9,894 bases of DNA from Candidatus Moranbacteria bacterium RIFCSPHIGHO2_02_FULL_40_12b (GCA_001784725.1 MFRX01000031.1:1-9894); one strand, 5' to 3'; shown: positions 1-5,912, counted from the first letter of the stretch. The notes: generated by a model not told the origin, from the sequence alone. Numbers and translations are program-made.

Positions 1-1
1 T

Positions 2-325
2 ATGATCCGGTCGGCTATCCATAAAGTCAGACCGGCTAAAAATCTGATGTCTAACCGATATTTGGGCAGCCAGAAATTCGACGCCAAGCATGTTGATCTT
101 CTGGACGAGCTGACTTATTACGGAGCGGTGCGGAGGAAGGGCGGGCTCCATCTTTGGTGCCGGGCATTCGGAATAAAAAGCCCTAAATCGGAGGGAGTGA
201 CCGGCGATGACGTCGGCAGATTATTCAGGGAGAAAAAATTTTTGGACATCGCGCGCTACAATGTCCGGGATCTTTACGCCACAAAAAAACTTTATGAATA
301 TTGGGATAAGTATATAAGATTTTAG
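2..325 (+). CDS. C-terminal part of a PolB-like 3'-5' exonuclease (5'-truncated)
   Basis: The gene runs in from the left edge; the ATG at base 2 is probably an internal Met. The 107 visible residues fit the C-terminal half of the predicted 3'-5' exonucleases related to the proofreading domain of family-B DNA polymerases (RNase H-like fold), which degrade DNA or RNA ends with two metal ions. Visible signs are HVDLLDEL (residues 30-37, an Exo II-like segment), a GLHLWCRAFGI stretch and GVTGDDV where these proteins select a substrate loop, and YNVRDLYAT (86-94), matching the Exo III YxxxD motif with Asp90 as the likely metal ligand. The N-terminal DxE motif lies outside the window. Its stop is one base before the next ATG, so the two genes are probably co-transcribed. 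The family call is fairly sure; the exact substrate is not. Confidence 0.72.
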   Translation: MIRSAIHKVRPAKNLMSNRYLGSQKFDAKHVDLLDELTYYGAVRRKGGLHLWCRAFGIKSPKSEGVTGDDVGRLFREKKFLDIARYNVRDLYATKKLYEYWDKYIRF

Positions 326-326
326 T

Positions 327-791
327 ATGTCAAAACAGAAATTCGTCAGTCCAGTTTTGATGTGGATTATTGTAATTATTGGAGTATTTGTTTCATTTAG
401 GTTTTTTCCGCAAACCGAAATTTTTCCAAGAAACCCTATCACTTCTTTTTTAATCGTTCCAGCCGGGATTTACTGGCTGTATTTTTTTGTCGGCGCCTTG
501 CGCGTGCACAAGAAAGCGGCTTTAAGCGCGGAAAAGATAGACAAAGTTGTGACCAGCGGGATATATCAGATTGTCCGCCATCCGATTTACTCCGCCGATA
601 TTATCCTGGCCTGGGGAATATTTTTCCACTGGCCATACCTGAAAATATTATTGAGTGTTATTTGGCTTACTCTAGTTCTGATATTCTGGATGCGGCTTGA
701 AGAAAAAGCCCTCGCGGAAAAATTCGGAGAAGAATATAGTAATTATAAGAAAAATGTTCCAATGTTTGTTACTAAGTTTTTCAAAAAATGA
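327..791 (+). CDS. Isoprenylcysteine carboxyl methyltransferase (ICMT/PEMT)-family membrane protein
   Basis: This 154-aa integral membrane protein has about four hydrophobic segments (roughly residues 9-27, 38-58, 87-102 and 104-124). The conserved C-terminal block of the ICMT/phospholipid methyltransferase superfamily is present: VTSGIYQIVRHPIYSA (75-90, with the RHPxY signature) and LEEKALAEKFGEEYSNY (124-140, the EE...FG..Y..Y pattern). In characterised relatives these residues bind S-adenosylmethionine at the membrane face. Bacterial members rarely have a known substrate, and prenylated proteins are not expected here, so lipid or small-molecule methylation is only a guess. The ATG lies one base after the exonuclease stop and has no clear SD sequence, which suggests translational coupling. 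The ddl start follows four bases after the stop. Confidence 0.82.
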   Translation: MSKQKFVSPVLMWIIVIIGVFVSFRFFPQTEIFPRNPITSFLIVPAGIYWLYFFVGALRVHKKAALSAEKIDKVVTSGIYQIVRHPIYSADIILAWGIFFHWPYLKILLSVIWLTLVLIFWMRLEEKALAEKFGEEYSNYKKNVPMFVTKFFKK

Positions 792-795
792 TTTC

Positions 796-1902
796 ATGAA
801 AGGAAAATTAAAAATCGGGCTGGTTTTCGGCGGAAAAAGCGGGGAGCACGAAGTGTCGCTGGCTGGCGGCAGGTCAATTTATAACGCCCTTGATAAGGAA
901 AAATATGATATAACGCTGATTGGAATTGATAAAAAAGGATGCTGGCATTTGGGCGATCCGAAAAATATTTGGCTAAATCCGGAGAGCATTAAAACAATAA
1001 AATTAAACGCAAACACTCCGAAAATTACGGCTATAAGTAAAAACGGAAAAGTAAAATTAATGAATTTGAAGGATGGGAAGTTATTCGCGGATATTGATAT
1101 TTTTTTTCCTAAAACATCGGGCACTTTCGGCGAAGACGGATGTTTGCAGGGATTTTTTGAATTACTGGGAGCGGCCTATGTCGGTTCGGGGGTCTTGGGC
1201 TCGGCGGTCGGGATGGACAAAGATCTGATGAAAAGGGTTTTGCGGCACGCGGGAATCCGCGTCGCCAAATTTTATATTCTTCGCCGGAAGGATCTGAACG
1301 GGGAAAATCTGTCGCTTATCGCGAAGGATTTGAAATTTCCCATTTTCGCAAAGCCGTGCAATTTAGGTTCGTCGGTGGGAATTTCCAAGCCCAAAAATAT
1401 TAAGGAGCTCAATAAAGCGGTTAAAATGGCTTTTCAGTATGATAATAAAATAATTTTAGAAGAAGCGATTAAAGGACGAGAAATTGAGTGCGCGATTTTA
1501 GGAAATGAGAAACCAATTGCTTCAGTGCCGGGCGAGATAAAATTAAAAGAAGGGCATTTTTATTCCTATCACGCCAAATACATAAATGAAGAAATAGCCG
1601 CGCCGACTCCGCGCGCCGACCTGCCGGTAAAAACAATTAAAAAAATCCAGGAAACGGCCATCAGGGTCTTCAAAGTTTTGAATTGCGAAGGAATGGGACG
1701 GGTGGATTTCTTTCTGACGGAATCGGGAAAACTTTATGTCAACGAAATAAACACATTGCCGGGATTCACCAGCGTAAGCATGTATCCGAAAATGTTTGAA
1801 GCGTCCGGTATTCCCTATCCGGAACTTTTGGACAAATTGATCCATCTGGGGATGGAAAGAAAAAAACGGGACGATAAATTAAAAAGGGACTACAACACAT
1901 AA
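796..1902 (+). CDS. ddl: D-alanine--D-alanine ligase
   Basis: This ATP-grasp ligase joins two D-alanines to make the dipeptide terminus of peptidoglycan precursors in the cytoplasm. The 368 aa from ATG 796 match the DdlA size class. A longer reading from 697 would overlap the previous gene and add 33 unrelated residues. Visible motifs include FGGKSGEHEVSL (11-22, Glu16 equivalent to E. coli DdlB Glu15), FGEDGCLQG (111-119), the ATP-grasp GSSVGISK (191-198, equivalent to the Ser150 region), AKY (260-262; Tyr262 equivalent to Tyr216, typical of D-Ala rather than D-lactate use), GRVDFF (301-306) and NEINTLPGFT (316-325), which carries the Mg ligands. One oddity: the usual PxLHGxxGEDG reads PKTSGTFGEDG, so the residue equivalent to His63 is Ser108. 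It is the third gene of a compact run and has no obvious SD. Confidence 0.93.
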   Translation: MKGKLKIGLVFGGKSGEHEVSLAGGRSIYNALDKEKYDITLIGIDKKGCWHLGDPKNIWLNPESIKTIKLNANTPKITAISKNGKVKLMNLKDGKLFADIDIFFPKTSGTFGEDGCLQGFFELLGAAYVGSGVLGSAVGMDKDLMKRVLRHAGIRVAKFYILRRKDLNGENLSLIAKDLKFPIFAKPCNLGSSVGISKPKNIKELNKAVKMAFQYDNKIILEEAIKGREIECAILGNEKPIASVPGEIKLKEGHFYSYHAKYINEEIAAPTPRADLPVKTIKKIQETAIRVFKVLNCEGMGRVDFFLTESGKLYVNEINTLPGFTSVSMYPKMFEASGIPYPELLDKLIHLGMERKKRDDKLKRDYNT

Positions 1903-1932
1903 GAAACTTTTGTCAATATTGCGGATGGAGTA

Positions 1933-1961
1933 AAAGATTGCTAATCTTTAAGCAAGTTTTT
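1933..1961 (+). terminator. Possible weak terminator after ddl
   Basis: Two alternative short stems lie 30 bases past the ddl stop. One is AAAGATT/AATCTTT (1933-1939 with 1943-1949). The other is TTGCT/AGCAA (1938-1942 with 1951-1955), followed by G and five T (1957-1961). Both are low in GC, so this is only suggestive. Confidence 0.3.
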
Positions 1962-1963
1962 AG

Positions 1964-1994
1964 TTGTCTTAACAAAAGAATAAATCAATATAAA
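1964..1994 (+). promoter_or_regulatory. Probable sigma70-type promoter of the pyr block
   Basis: TTGTCT at 1964-1969 and TATAAA at 1989-1994 are separated by 19 bp, slightly long. A start near 2001 would give a 15-nt leader consisting essentially of the purine-rich ribosome binding site before ATG 2016. Placement right after a possible ddl terminator supports it. Confidence 0.4.
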
Positions 1995-2015
1995 TTCGGA
2001 AAGGAAAGGTGAAAA

Positions 2016-2246
2016 ATGAAGGAGGATGATGATAATAATAACCAGCATGAAGGCCAATCTAAACCCACGGCGCATAGGTGGCTGGGTTTTGCCGCTTGTA
2101 ATTTTTCAATGTTAGAATGCCAAACGTGCGGTATTATAGTTAAAACAGAAGATGCTCTTGACGGCAAATATCCTGTTTGCCCAAAACCACATCCCAAGGG
2201 GTGTAATCTTTATAAGTTTAAATCAATCCGTAAGGAAGCAAGCTAA
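2016..2246 (+). CDS. Small cysteine-rich protein of unknown function
   Basis: I do not recognise this 76-aa protein. It starts with a very acidic, Asn-rich tail (KEDDDNNN), followed by RWLGFAAC and a CxxC (Cys35, Cys38) about 17 residues before a second cluster, CPKPHPKGC (Cys55, His59, Cys63). That spacing would suit a small zinc-ribbon or knuckle, which is an inference. The C-terminus is basic. The start is supported by a purine-rich stretch (GGAAAGGAAAGGTG, ending four bases before the ATG) and by the promoter just upstream. It is the first gene of the block that leads into pyrF; there is no signal peptide or membrane segment. Composition and the RBS suggest a real gene, but without a recognised homologue it could still be a chance reading frame. 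Confidence 0.6.
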   Translation: MKEDDDNNNQHEGQSKPTAHRWLGFAACNFSMLECQTCGIIVKTEDALDGKYPVCPKPHPKGCNLYKFKSIRKEAS

Positions 2247-2300
2247 AACTTTAAACCTCGCAGAGGCGGGGAGAAAAATGGAGGTGTTTATGGGGTAGCA

Positions 2301-2429
2301 GTGCTTAATTTATTCGGTTTTTGTCCGGGAGGGAGAGAAATTACCGCCTGGATTGACAACGAAGAAAAATGCGGCGAAGCAAAAAACTGCGCCGTGGAAT
2401 GTGAATTTAAAAAATTAAAAAAGGACTAG
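2301..2429 (+). CDS. Very small cysteine-rich protein of unknown function (42 aa)
   Basis: A GTG-initiated frame lies in the gap between the 76-aa gene and pyrF. It reads LNLFGFCPGGREITAWID and continues with four more Cys, in KCGEAKNCAVECEF, before a Lys-rich end. Having five Cys in 42 residues suggests a metal-binding or disulfide-stabilised peptide. GGAGG at 2280-2284 is 16 bases before GTG 2301, longer than ideal, so the start is uncertain. The TAG stop (2427-2429) overlaps the SD of pyrF (AGGGAGG at 2428-2434), which is typical of coupled operon genes. It lies in the same frame as the 76-aa gene, so the pair could also be one ancestral gene split at the TAA at 2244. I do not recognise a family. 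Confidence 0.45.
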   Translation: MLNLFGFCPGGREITAWIDNEEKCGEAKNCAVECEFKKLKKD

Positions 2430-2440
2430 GGAGGAAGAAA

Positions 2441-3577
2441 ATGGAAACGAAACATAATTTTGTGGAATTAGCGGAAGTGCAGAGGGAGCAAGAAACGCTT
2501 TATTGCGCGGGTTTAGATCCGCACTCAATGGGAAATCCGGAGAAAAATAAAGCCGTTTATGGAAGTATAAATTGTAGACCAGATTTAGTGGATTCATATT
2601 TTGAATTAGCGAGGCAGGCAAGTTTTTGCGGAATCGGATTGCAGATGGATGATAGATTAGGTTTTGCGACAGTCATGGCTCAAATAGAAAGTTATTTACT
2701 TAATGTCATTGATATACTGGTCGAGAAATGCAATATTCGGGTGTTCAAACCGCAGTATGGATTTTATGAGCAGTTTGGTTTTATGGGCAGTTTTTTACTG
2801 ATGCAAGTAAGAAACTATATCAAGCACCTTGAGCATAAAGAAGGCATACGCTTGATATGTATTCTAGATTGCAAGCGCGGAGATATTGATACGACACAGG
2901 CAGCATATTTTCAGGGACTGATTGGTAATCTGTACACAGATTGGGGCATAAATTACGCCCCTTACGATTTTGACATCATCAATGTCACGCCCTATATGGG
3001 TTCGGATGTTATGGTATTAAATAATGGCAAGGGTCAGCCCGGTCTGGGACTGAAACTGATGAGACAGGGCAAGGGAATAATCGGAGTCAATAAGACCTCC
3101 AATCCGTCCGGTCCGGAATATCAGGAATTGCGCGCGCAAGAAAGAGAAGGGAAAACAATACAGATGTGTCATGTCGAGGACTTGTATGAAATAACTAAAT
3201 ATCACGGCCTTGAATATGATGAACTTTCAGCCATTGGGCTAGTCGTCGGTTCAACTCATCCCTGTGACGGAAGCATAAGAAAAGCATTTCCTTCAACAAC
3301 ATTGCTGGTGCCAGGTTTCGGAGCGCAAGGCGGAAAATTCTCTTTGATTATGCCTGAACTTATCAGAGAGGGAAAATGGGATGGGCAGGGCGCGATTTTT
3401 TCTTCTTCCCGCGGAACATTGTATCCGTTTGAAAAAAAATACGGTGGCAGCGGAGAAGTGAAAAATTTGGAAAGCGATTTAGTAAAAGCTATCCAGATAT
3501 TCAGAGAAAAAGAAGAGGAGGCATACTCCCAGCCGGAAGTAATTGACGCGGGAATAATTTATCCGTTCAAGAAGTAA
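2441..3577 (+). CDS. pyrF: Orotidine-5'-phosphate decarboxylase, type 2
   Basis: The enzyme converts OMP to UMP plus CO2, the last step of de novo pyrimidine synthesis, in the cytoplasm. At 378 aa it is longer than the type-1 enzyme (about 230-245 aa). Its TIM-barrel landmarks fit the type-2 group: GLDPH (24-28), VFKPQYGFYEQFG (101-113), the catalytic tetrad strand LDCKRGDIDTT (142-152; Asp143, Lys145, Asp148), VTPYMGSDV (182-190), VVGSTHP (268-274), the phosphate-binding LVPGFGAQGG (289-298), and SSSRG (321-325) near the end. The start is fixed by a strong SD, AGGGAGG, six bases before the ATG. Downstream lie a terminator-like hairpin and the probable pyrE, so both late UMP steps are together. 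Identity is firm. Confidence 0.93.
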   Translation: METKHNFVELAEVQREQETLYCAGLDPHSMGNPEKNKAVYGSINCRPDLVDSYFELARQASFCGIGLQMDDRLGFATVMAQIESYLLNVIDILVEKCNIRVFKPQYGFYEQFGFMGSFLLMQVRNYIKHLEHKEGIRLICILDCKRGDIDTTQAAYFQGLIGNLYTDWGINYAPYDFDIINVTPYMGSDVMVLNNGKGQPGLGLKLMRQGKGIIGVNKTSNPSGPEYQELRAQEREGKTIQMCHVEDLYEITKYHGLEYDELSAIGLVVGSTHPCDGSIRKAFPSTTLLVPGFGAQGGKFSLIMPELIREGKWDGQGAIFSSSRGTLYPFEKKYGGSGEVKNLESDLVKAIQIFREKEEEAYSQPEVIDAGIIYPFKK

Positions 3578-3588
3578 AAATAAACCAA

Positions 3589-3637
3589 CGGCGGCGGAGG
3601 GGTTAGAAACTTAACTCCAACGCCGCCGGAATTTTTT
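3589..3637 (+). terminator. Strong intrinsic terminator or attenuator between pyrF and pyrE
   Basis: The stem CGGCGGCG (3589-3596) pairs perfectly with CGCCGCCG (3621-3628). After a 2x2 internal loop, GGGGTTA (3599-3605) pairs with TAACTCC (3612-3618) with one G-U. The hairpin is followed by GAA and six T (3632-3637). The pyrE SD starts at the next base, so pyrE expression from upstream requires read-through. Confidence 0.8.
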
Positions 3638-3647
3638 GGAAGGAGGG
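3638..3647 (+). promoter_or_regulatory. Strong ribosome binding site of pyrE
   Basis: GGAAGGAGGG, ten bases before ATG 3657, decides the start. A TTG at 3636 in the same frame would lie inside the T-tract and SD and is rejected as the start. The site directly abuts the upstream terminator T-tract. Confidence 0.75.
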
Positions 3648-3656
3648 AAAGATAAA

Positions 3657-4376
3657 ATGATAGCGACAAAAGAAGATCTATTAAATCTAAGTCCTTTAGG
3701 GGTTAAAGGCACTCTCATATCAGAAGAAGAAATCATGCGCTGGTTCGGGCTACTTGACGCATCATGGGTTCATAGCGGCAATCCTAAAGATCCTCATGCG
3801 GAATTAACTTCAGGATATTGCAGTAATGGATTCTTTGACTGTTTGAGAGTGTTGAAATATGTGAAACTTTCACATATTCTCGCGCATCAGTTGAAACTAA
3901 GATTGGAAACGGCTATGGGAAAAAGCGAACTTTTAAAAATAAAATATACTATAGGTTCGCCAATGGCCGCGATAACTTTTGCTCATGACGTTGCATGGGA
4001 AGCAGAAATTCCGGAGAATATGTTTCTGGAAAAAGATCCCGCAAATCCAAAAAAAATGTTGTGGAAACGTATCGCAATACCGGAAGGGTATCCCGTGCTT
4101 CAGATTGAAGAACTGATAACTACGTCTCACACGACCAATGAAGTAGAAAGAGCCATGAGAGAAGGAAATCCGTGTCCCATTAATTTTGTTCCCTATATAG
4201 GAGCTATCGTGCACCGTCCGCCTAAGATGGTGGGTGGCTATGGTGGGAGAGAGGTTATCGCTCTTATATCCAAAGAAGTATGGGCGGTCCCGCCGGAAGA
4301 ATGTCCTTTATGCAAACAGGGTTCAAAAAAATTACGTCCCAAGACAAACTGGAAGGAGTTGACAGGGAAAAATTAA
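3657..4376 (+). CDS. pyrE: Orotate phosphoribosyltransferase-like protein
   Basis: This type-I phosphoribosyltransferase of 239 aa would attach PRPP to orotate to give OMP, the substrate of the adjacent pyrF product. The core PRPP-binding motif is at VLQIEELITTSHTT (147-160), preceded by TIGSPMAAITFAHDVA (98-113), resembling the conserved strand of OPRT proteins, and by HAELTSGYCSNGFFD (47-61) in the place of the N-terminal substrate strand. The C-terminus carries PPEECPLCKQGSKKLRPKTNW (212-232), an extension with a single CxxC that I associate with OPRT-like proteins of CPR genomes. The motif deviates from the canonical form: the first acidic residue is Glu rather than Asp and the usual Gly after TT is Ser. 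Membership of the PRTase family is well supported. Orotate as substrate rests mainly on the pyrF neighbour. Confidence 0.75.
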   Translation: MIATKEDLLNLSPLGVKGTLISEEEIMRWFGLLDASWVHSGNPKDPHAELTSGYCSNGFFDCLRVLKYVKLSHILAHQLKLRLETAMGKSELLKIKYTIGSPMAAITFAHDVAWEAEIPENMFLEKDPANPKKMLWKRIAIPEGYPVLQIEELITTSHTTNEVERAMREGNPCPINFVPYIGAIVHRPPKMVGGYGGREVIALISKEVWAVPPEECPLCKQGSKKLRPKTNWKELTGKN

Positions 4377-4398
4377 AAAAAGAAAATTCAATAATAAA

Positions 4399-4428
4399 AA
4401 AAGGAGCCGATTAACATCCGCTCCTTTT
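4399..4428 (+). terminator. Intrinsic terminator after pyrE
   Basis: AAAAGGAGC (4399-4407) pairs perfectly with GCTCCTTTT (4420-4428) across a 12-nt loop. The 3' arm supplies the T-run and further T-rich sequence follows. It begins 22 bases past the pyrE stop and closes the pyr block. Confidence 0.7.
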
Positions 4429-4551
4429 AAAATTTTCCAAAATTTATCGCTAAATATAAATAATACATACATATAGCGTCGGCCGACAACTTATGTAGGA
4501 GTCAATAATGATTTTTCATAAGCGCGTCCGTAAGTGCGGATTTTTTGATAC

Positions 4552-4587
4552 AGTTCTTTTTTTCCGCATGTGCGGAAAAAGAGAACT
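4552..4587. repeat. 36-bp near-perfect inverted repeat
   Basis: The arms 4552-4568 and 4571-4587 (17 nt each, loop TG) match at 16 of 17 positions; the odd pair is a G-U in one RNA strand. The core is CCGCATGTGCGG. A-tracts follow the stem on both strands, not T-tracts, so it is not a normal terminator. TGCGGA at 4535-4540 could compete with the right arm for TCCGCA at 4563-4568. Confidence 0.65.
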
Positions 4588-4665
4588 CGCTGGAAAAAAT
4601 ATTAATAAAAGAAAGTAAAAACATTCGTTTTTTTAAAAACTATAAATATATACTGATGTATATAC

Positions 4666-4694
4666 AAAAAAATCCCGCGAGAGGATTTTTTTTT
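4666..4694. terminator. Terminator-like hairpin, usable on both strands
   Basis: Seven A plus TCC (4666-4675) pair with GGA plus T (4683-4692) around the loop CGCGAGA, ending in nine T (4686-4694). On the minus strand the same element ends in seven U. It could therefore stop rpmB transcripts arriving from the right or transcripts from the left. Confidence 0.5.
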
Positions 4695-4713
4695 ATAAAG
4701 CTTTGTATGATTA

Positions 4714-4740
4714 GATCCCTCGACTGCGCTCGGGACGACA
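4714..4740. repeat. REP-like dispersed palindromic motif
   Basis: GATCCCTCGACTGCGCTCGG, followed by GACGACA, forms an imperfect stem (TCCC-t-CGA with TCGGGA). Translated, it gives RSLDCARDD, a peptide I recall from many spurious short frames in CPR and other environmental genomes. Only one full copy is visible in this window, so its dispersed nature rests on recollection, not on this sequence. Confidence 0.45.
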
Positions 4741-4768
4741 GCCTAAATAAATTTAGGCTGTCGTTTTT
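4735..4768 (+). terminator. 13-bp perfect hairpin overlapping the rpmB 3' end
   Basis: ACGACAGCCTAAA (4735-4747) pairs perfectly with TTTAGGCTGTCGT (4752-4764) around TAAA, followed by T to 4768 on the plus strand. The right arm contains the last rpmB codons and its stop. The T-tract makes it a plus-strand terminator; on the minus strand it forms a 3' stem for the rpmB mRNA. Confidence 0.55.
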
Positions 4769-4929
4769 GAACGGGTCTTGATGCACCGGGCGCAGATTTT
4801 CACTTTCTTTCCGCCGATTTTTTTAACCTGAAGGTTAAGATTGAATTTTCTCCGAGTGGCGATGTTGGAATGAGACCGCCGATTGCCCGATCTGGGACCG
4901 CGGCCGCAAATTTCACAGAACTTACTCAT
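4753..4929 (-). CDS. rpmB: Ribosomal protein bL28, zinc-binding form
   Basis: This is a component of the large ribosomal subunit. The 58 aa from ATG 4929 begin MSKFCEICGRGPRSGN, as expected for L28, and contain the two Cys pairs of the zinc form: CEIC (Cys5, Cys8) and CARC (Cys46, Cys49). The middle SHSNIATRRKFNLNLQ and the basic KIGGKKVKICARC segment fit the family. A frame opening 33 bases earlier adds 11 unrelated residues and was not used. No SD precedes the ATG. It stands alone on the minus strand, divergent from the metalloprotease gene, and its 3' end lies in a perfect hairpin. Identity is firm. Confidence 0.92.
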   Translation of the reverse strand: MSKFCEICGRGPRSGNRRSHSNIATRRKFNLNLQVKKIGGKKVKICARCIKTRSKTTA

Positions 4930-4938
4930 AAGAAATTT

Positions 4939-5028
4939 AACTAACGACCCACAACTAACCAATAAATGGCAACAATGAAAATCTTAGTATTTTTTTGGTT
5001 GTCTGTTGTAAGTTGTCGGTTGTAGGTT
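4939..5028. repeat. Imperfect inverted repeat between rpmB and the metalloprotease gene
   Basis: Arms 4939-4961 and 5006-5028 pair at 17 of 23 positions plus two G-U pairs. The left arm is made of ACTAAC/ACAAC-type words and the right arm of their complements (GTTGT, GGTTG). The design matches the inverted repeats in the two str-operon gaps. Confidence 0.55.
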
Positions 5029-5087
5029 CGGTTATTGATTTATTACAAAATTCAGGTTATCATATAAATAAATTTTTAGCAAGCTTT

Positions 5088-5783
5088 ATGGCAGAAATCG
5101 TATTAATATTTTTCTATCTGGTAATACTTTTGTATTCCATAATTATCCACGAGGTCTCTCATGGCTATGTCGCGCTGTGGCTGGGGGACGCGACCGCCAA
5201 ATTTTCCGACCGGCTGAACTTTAATCCGAGAAAGCACATTGATCCCTGGGGTTCGATTCTAGTTCCGCTGCTAATGCTGCTGGCGACGGGATTTCGCTAT
5301 GCTTTCGGCTGGGCGAAGCCAGTTCCCTATAATCCGTATAATCTCAAAAACCAGAAATGGGGGCCGGCGCTTGTCGGACTGGCAGGACCCGGGGTTAATA
5401 TTATAATAGCTTTTGTTTTTGCCATGGCGGCCCGGCTTATCAGTCTCCCGGCGCAGCTTAAATTTGACATAGTCAGCAACTTCAGTAACTGGGGCGCCAT
5501 TTCCGCTGTCATTGCCCGTTCTTTTTCCGCGATATTCTTCGAGCTTTTTGTGATAATTGTATTTTGGAATACCATCCTCGCCTTTTTCAATCTGATTCCC
5601 ATACCTCCTCTTGACGGGTCAAAACTGATGTATCTGATTTTGCCGCTGAAAATGGAAACGAAAATTCTTTTAGAGCAGTTTGGATTTATATTTCTGATTA
5701 TTTTCATTGTATTTTTTTCAGCGCCGCTGGGAAATCTATTGAATTATTTTCTGAATATTTTCTTTTCAATAGCGTTGGGGTAA
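5088..5783 (+). CDS. Site-2 protease-family (M50) membrane zinc metalloprotease
   Basis: This 231-aa polytopic membrane protein has the M50 active site: HEVSH (21-25) at the end of the first transmembrane helix, and NLIPIPPLDG (168-177), the NxxPxxxxDG motif whose Asp176 is the third zinc ligand. Between them lie the conserved FNPRKHIDPWGSILVP (45-60), GWAKPVPYNP (74-83) and GLAGPGVNI (97-105) segments of the short S2P subgroup without a PDZ domain. Such proteases cut membrane-embedded substrates, but the substrate of this subgroup is generally unknown. ATG 5088 is chosen because the helix starts right there; an upstream frame from 4995 translates repeat sequence. TATAAA at 5063-5068 may be a -10 box, though no good -35 is seen. 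No SD is present. Confidence 0.9.
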   Translation: MAEIVLIFFYLVILLYSIIIHEVSHGYVALWLGDATAKFSDRLNFNPRKHIDPWGSILVPLLMLLATGFRYAFGWAKPVPYNPYNLKNQKWGPALVGLAGPGVNIIIAFVFAMAARLISLPAQLKFDIVSNFSNWGAISAVIARSFSAIFFELFVIIVFWNTILAFFNLIPIPPLDGSKLMYLILPLKMETKILLEQFGFIFLIIFIVFFSAPLGNLLNYFLNIFFSIALG

Positions 5784-5912
5784 TTTTCCTTTGGGTTGAC
5801 CCCGCCTCAGTTTCAAATGAAACCCGCATCTGGTAAAAGATTATTTCGCGGACACGCCTCGCCTCGATTCGAGTCGAAGCGGGCTTCGGCTGAAATTGAA
5901 GGGATTATAAGC

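Larger units (their letters stand above)
4429..4752. other. Gene-free hairpin-rich intergenic region
   Basis: No credible gene is seen in these 324 bases. They hold the palindrome GTCGGCCGAC near 4477-4486 and a weak TCCG/CGGA hairpin followed by six T (4527-4546). There is also a 36-bp inverted repeat (4552-4587), a terminator-like hairpin (4666-4694), a REP-like motif (4714-4740) and a 13-bp perfect stem running into rpmB (4735-4764). A 78-residue plus-strand frame at 4545-4781 runs straight through these structures and is not supported. Confidence 0.6.

Noticed and set aside
697..795. N-terminal extension of the ddl frame
   Set aside because: It overlaps the methyltransferase gene in another frame and its 33 residues do not belong to the Ddl family; MKGKLKIGLVFGG at 796 is the normal Ddl start.
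4429..4752. tRNA or other structured RNA gene in the gap after pyrE
   Set aside because: No cloverleaf, T-loop (GTTCRA) or anticodon arm pattern was found; the structures are separate simple hairpins.
4545..4781. 78-residue plus-strand reading frame
   Set aside because: It runs through two hairpins, a T-tract and the REP-like motif, has low-complexity sequence, and overlaps the rpmB 3' end.
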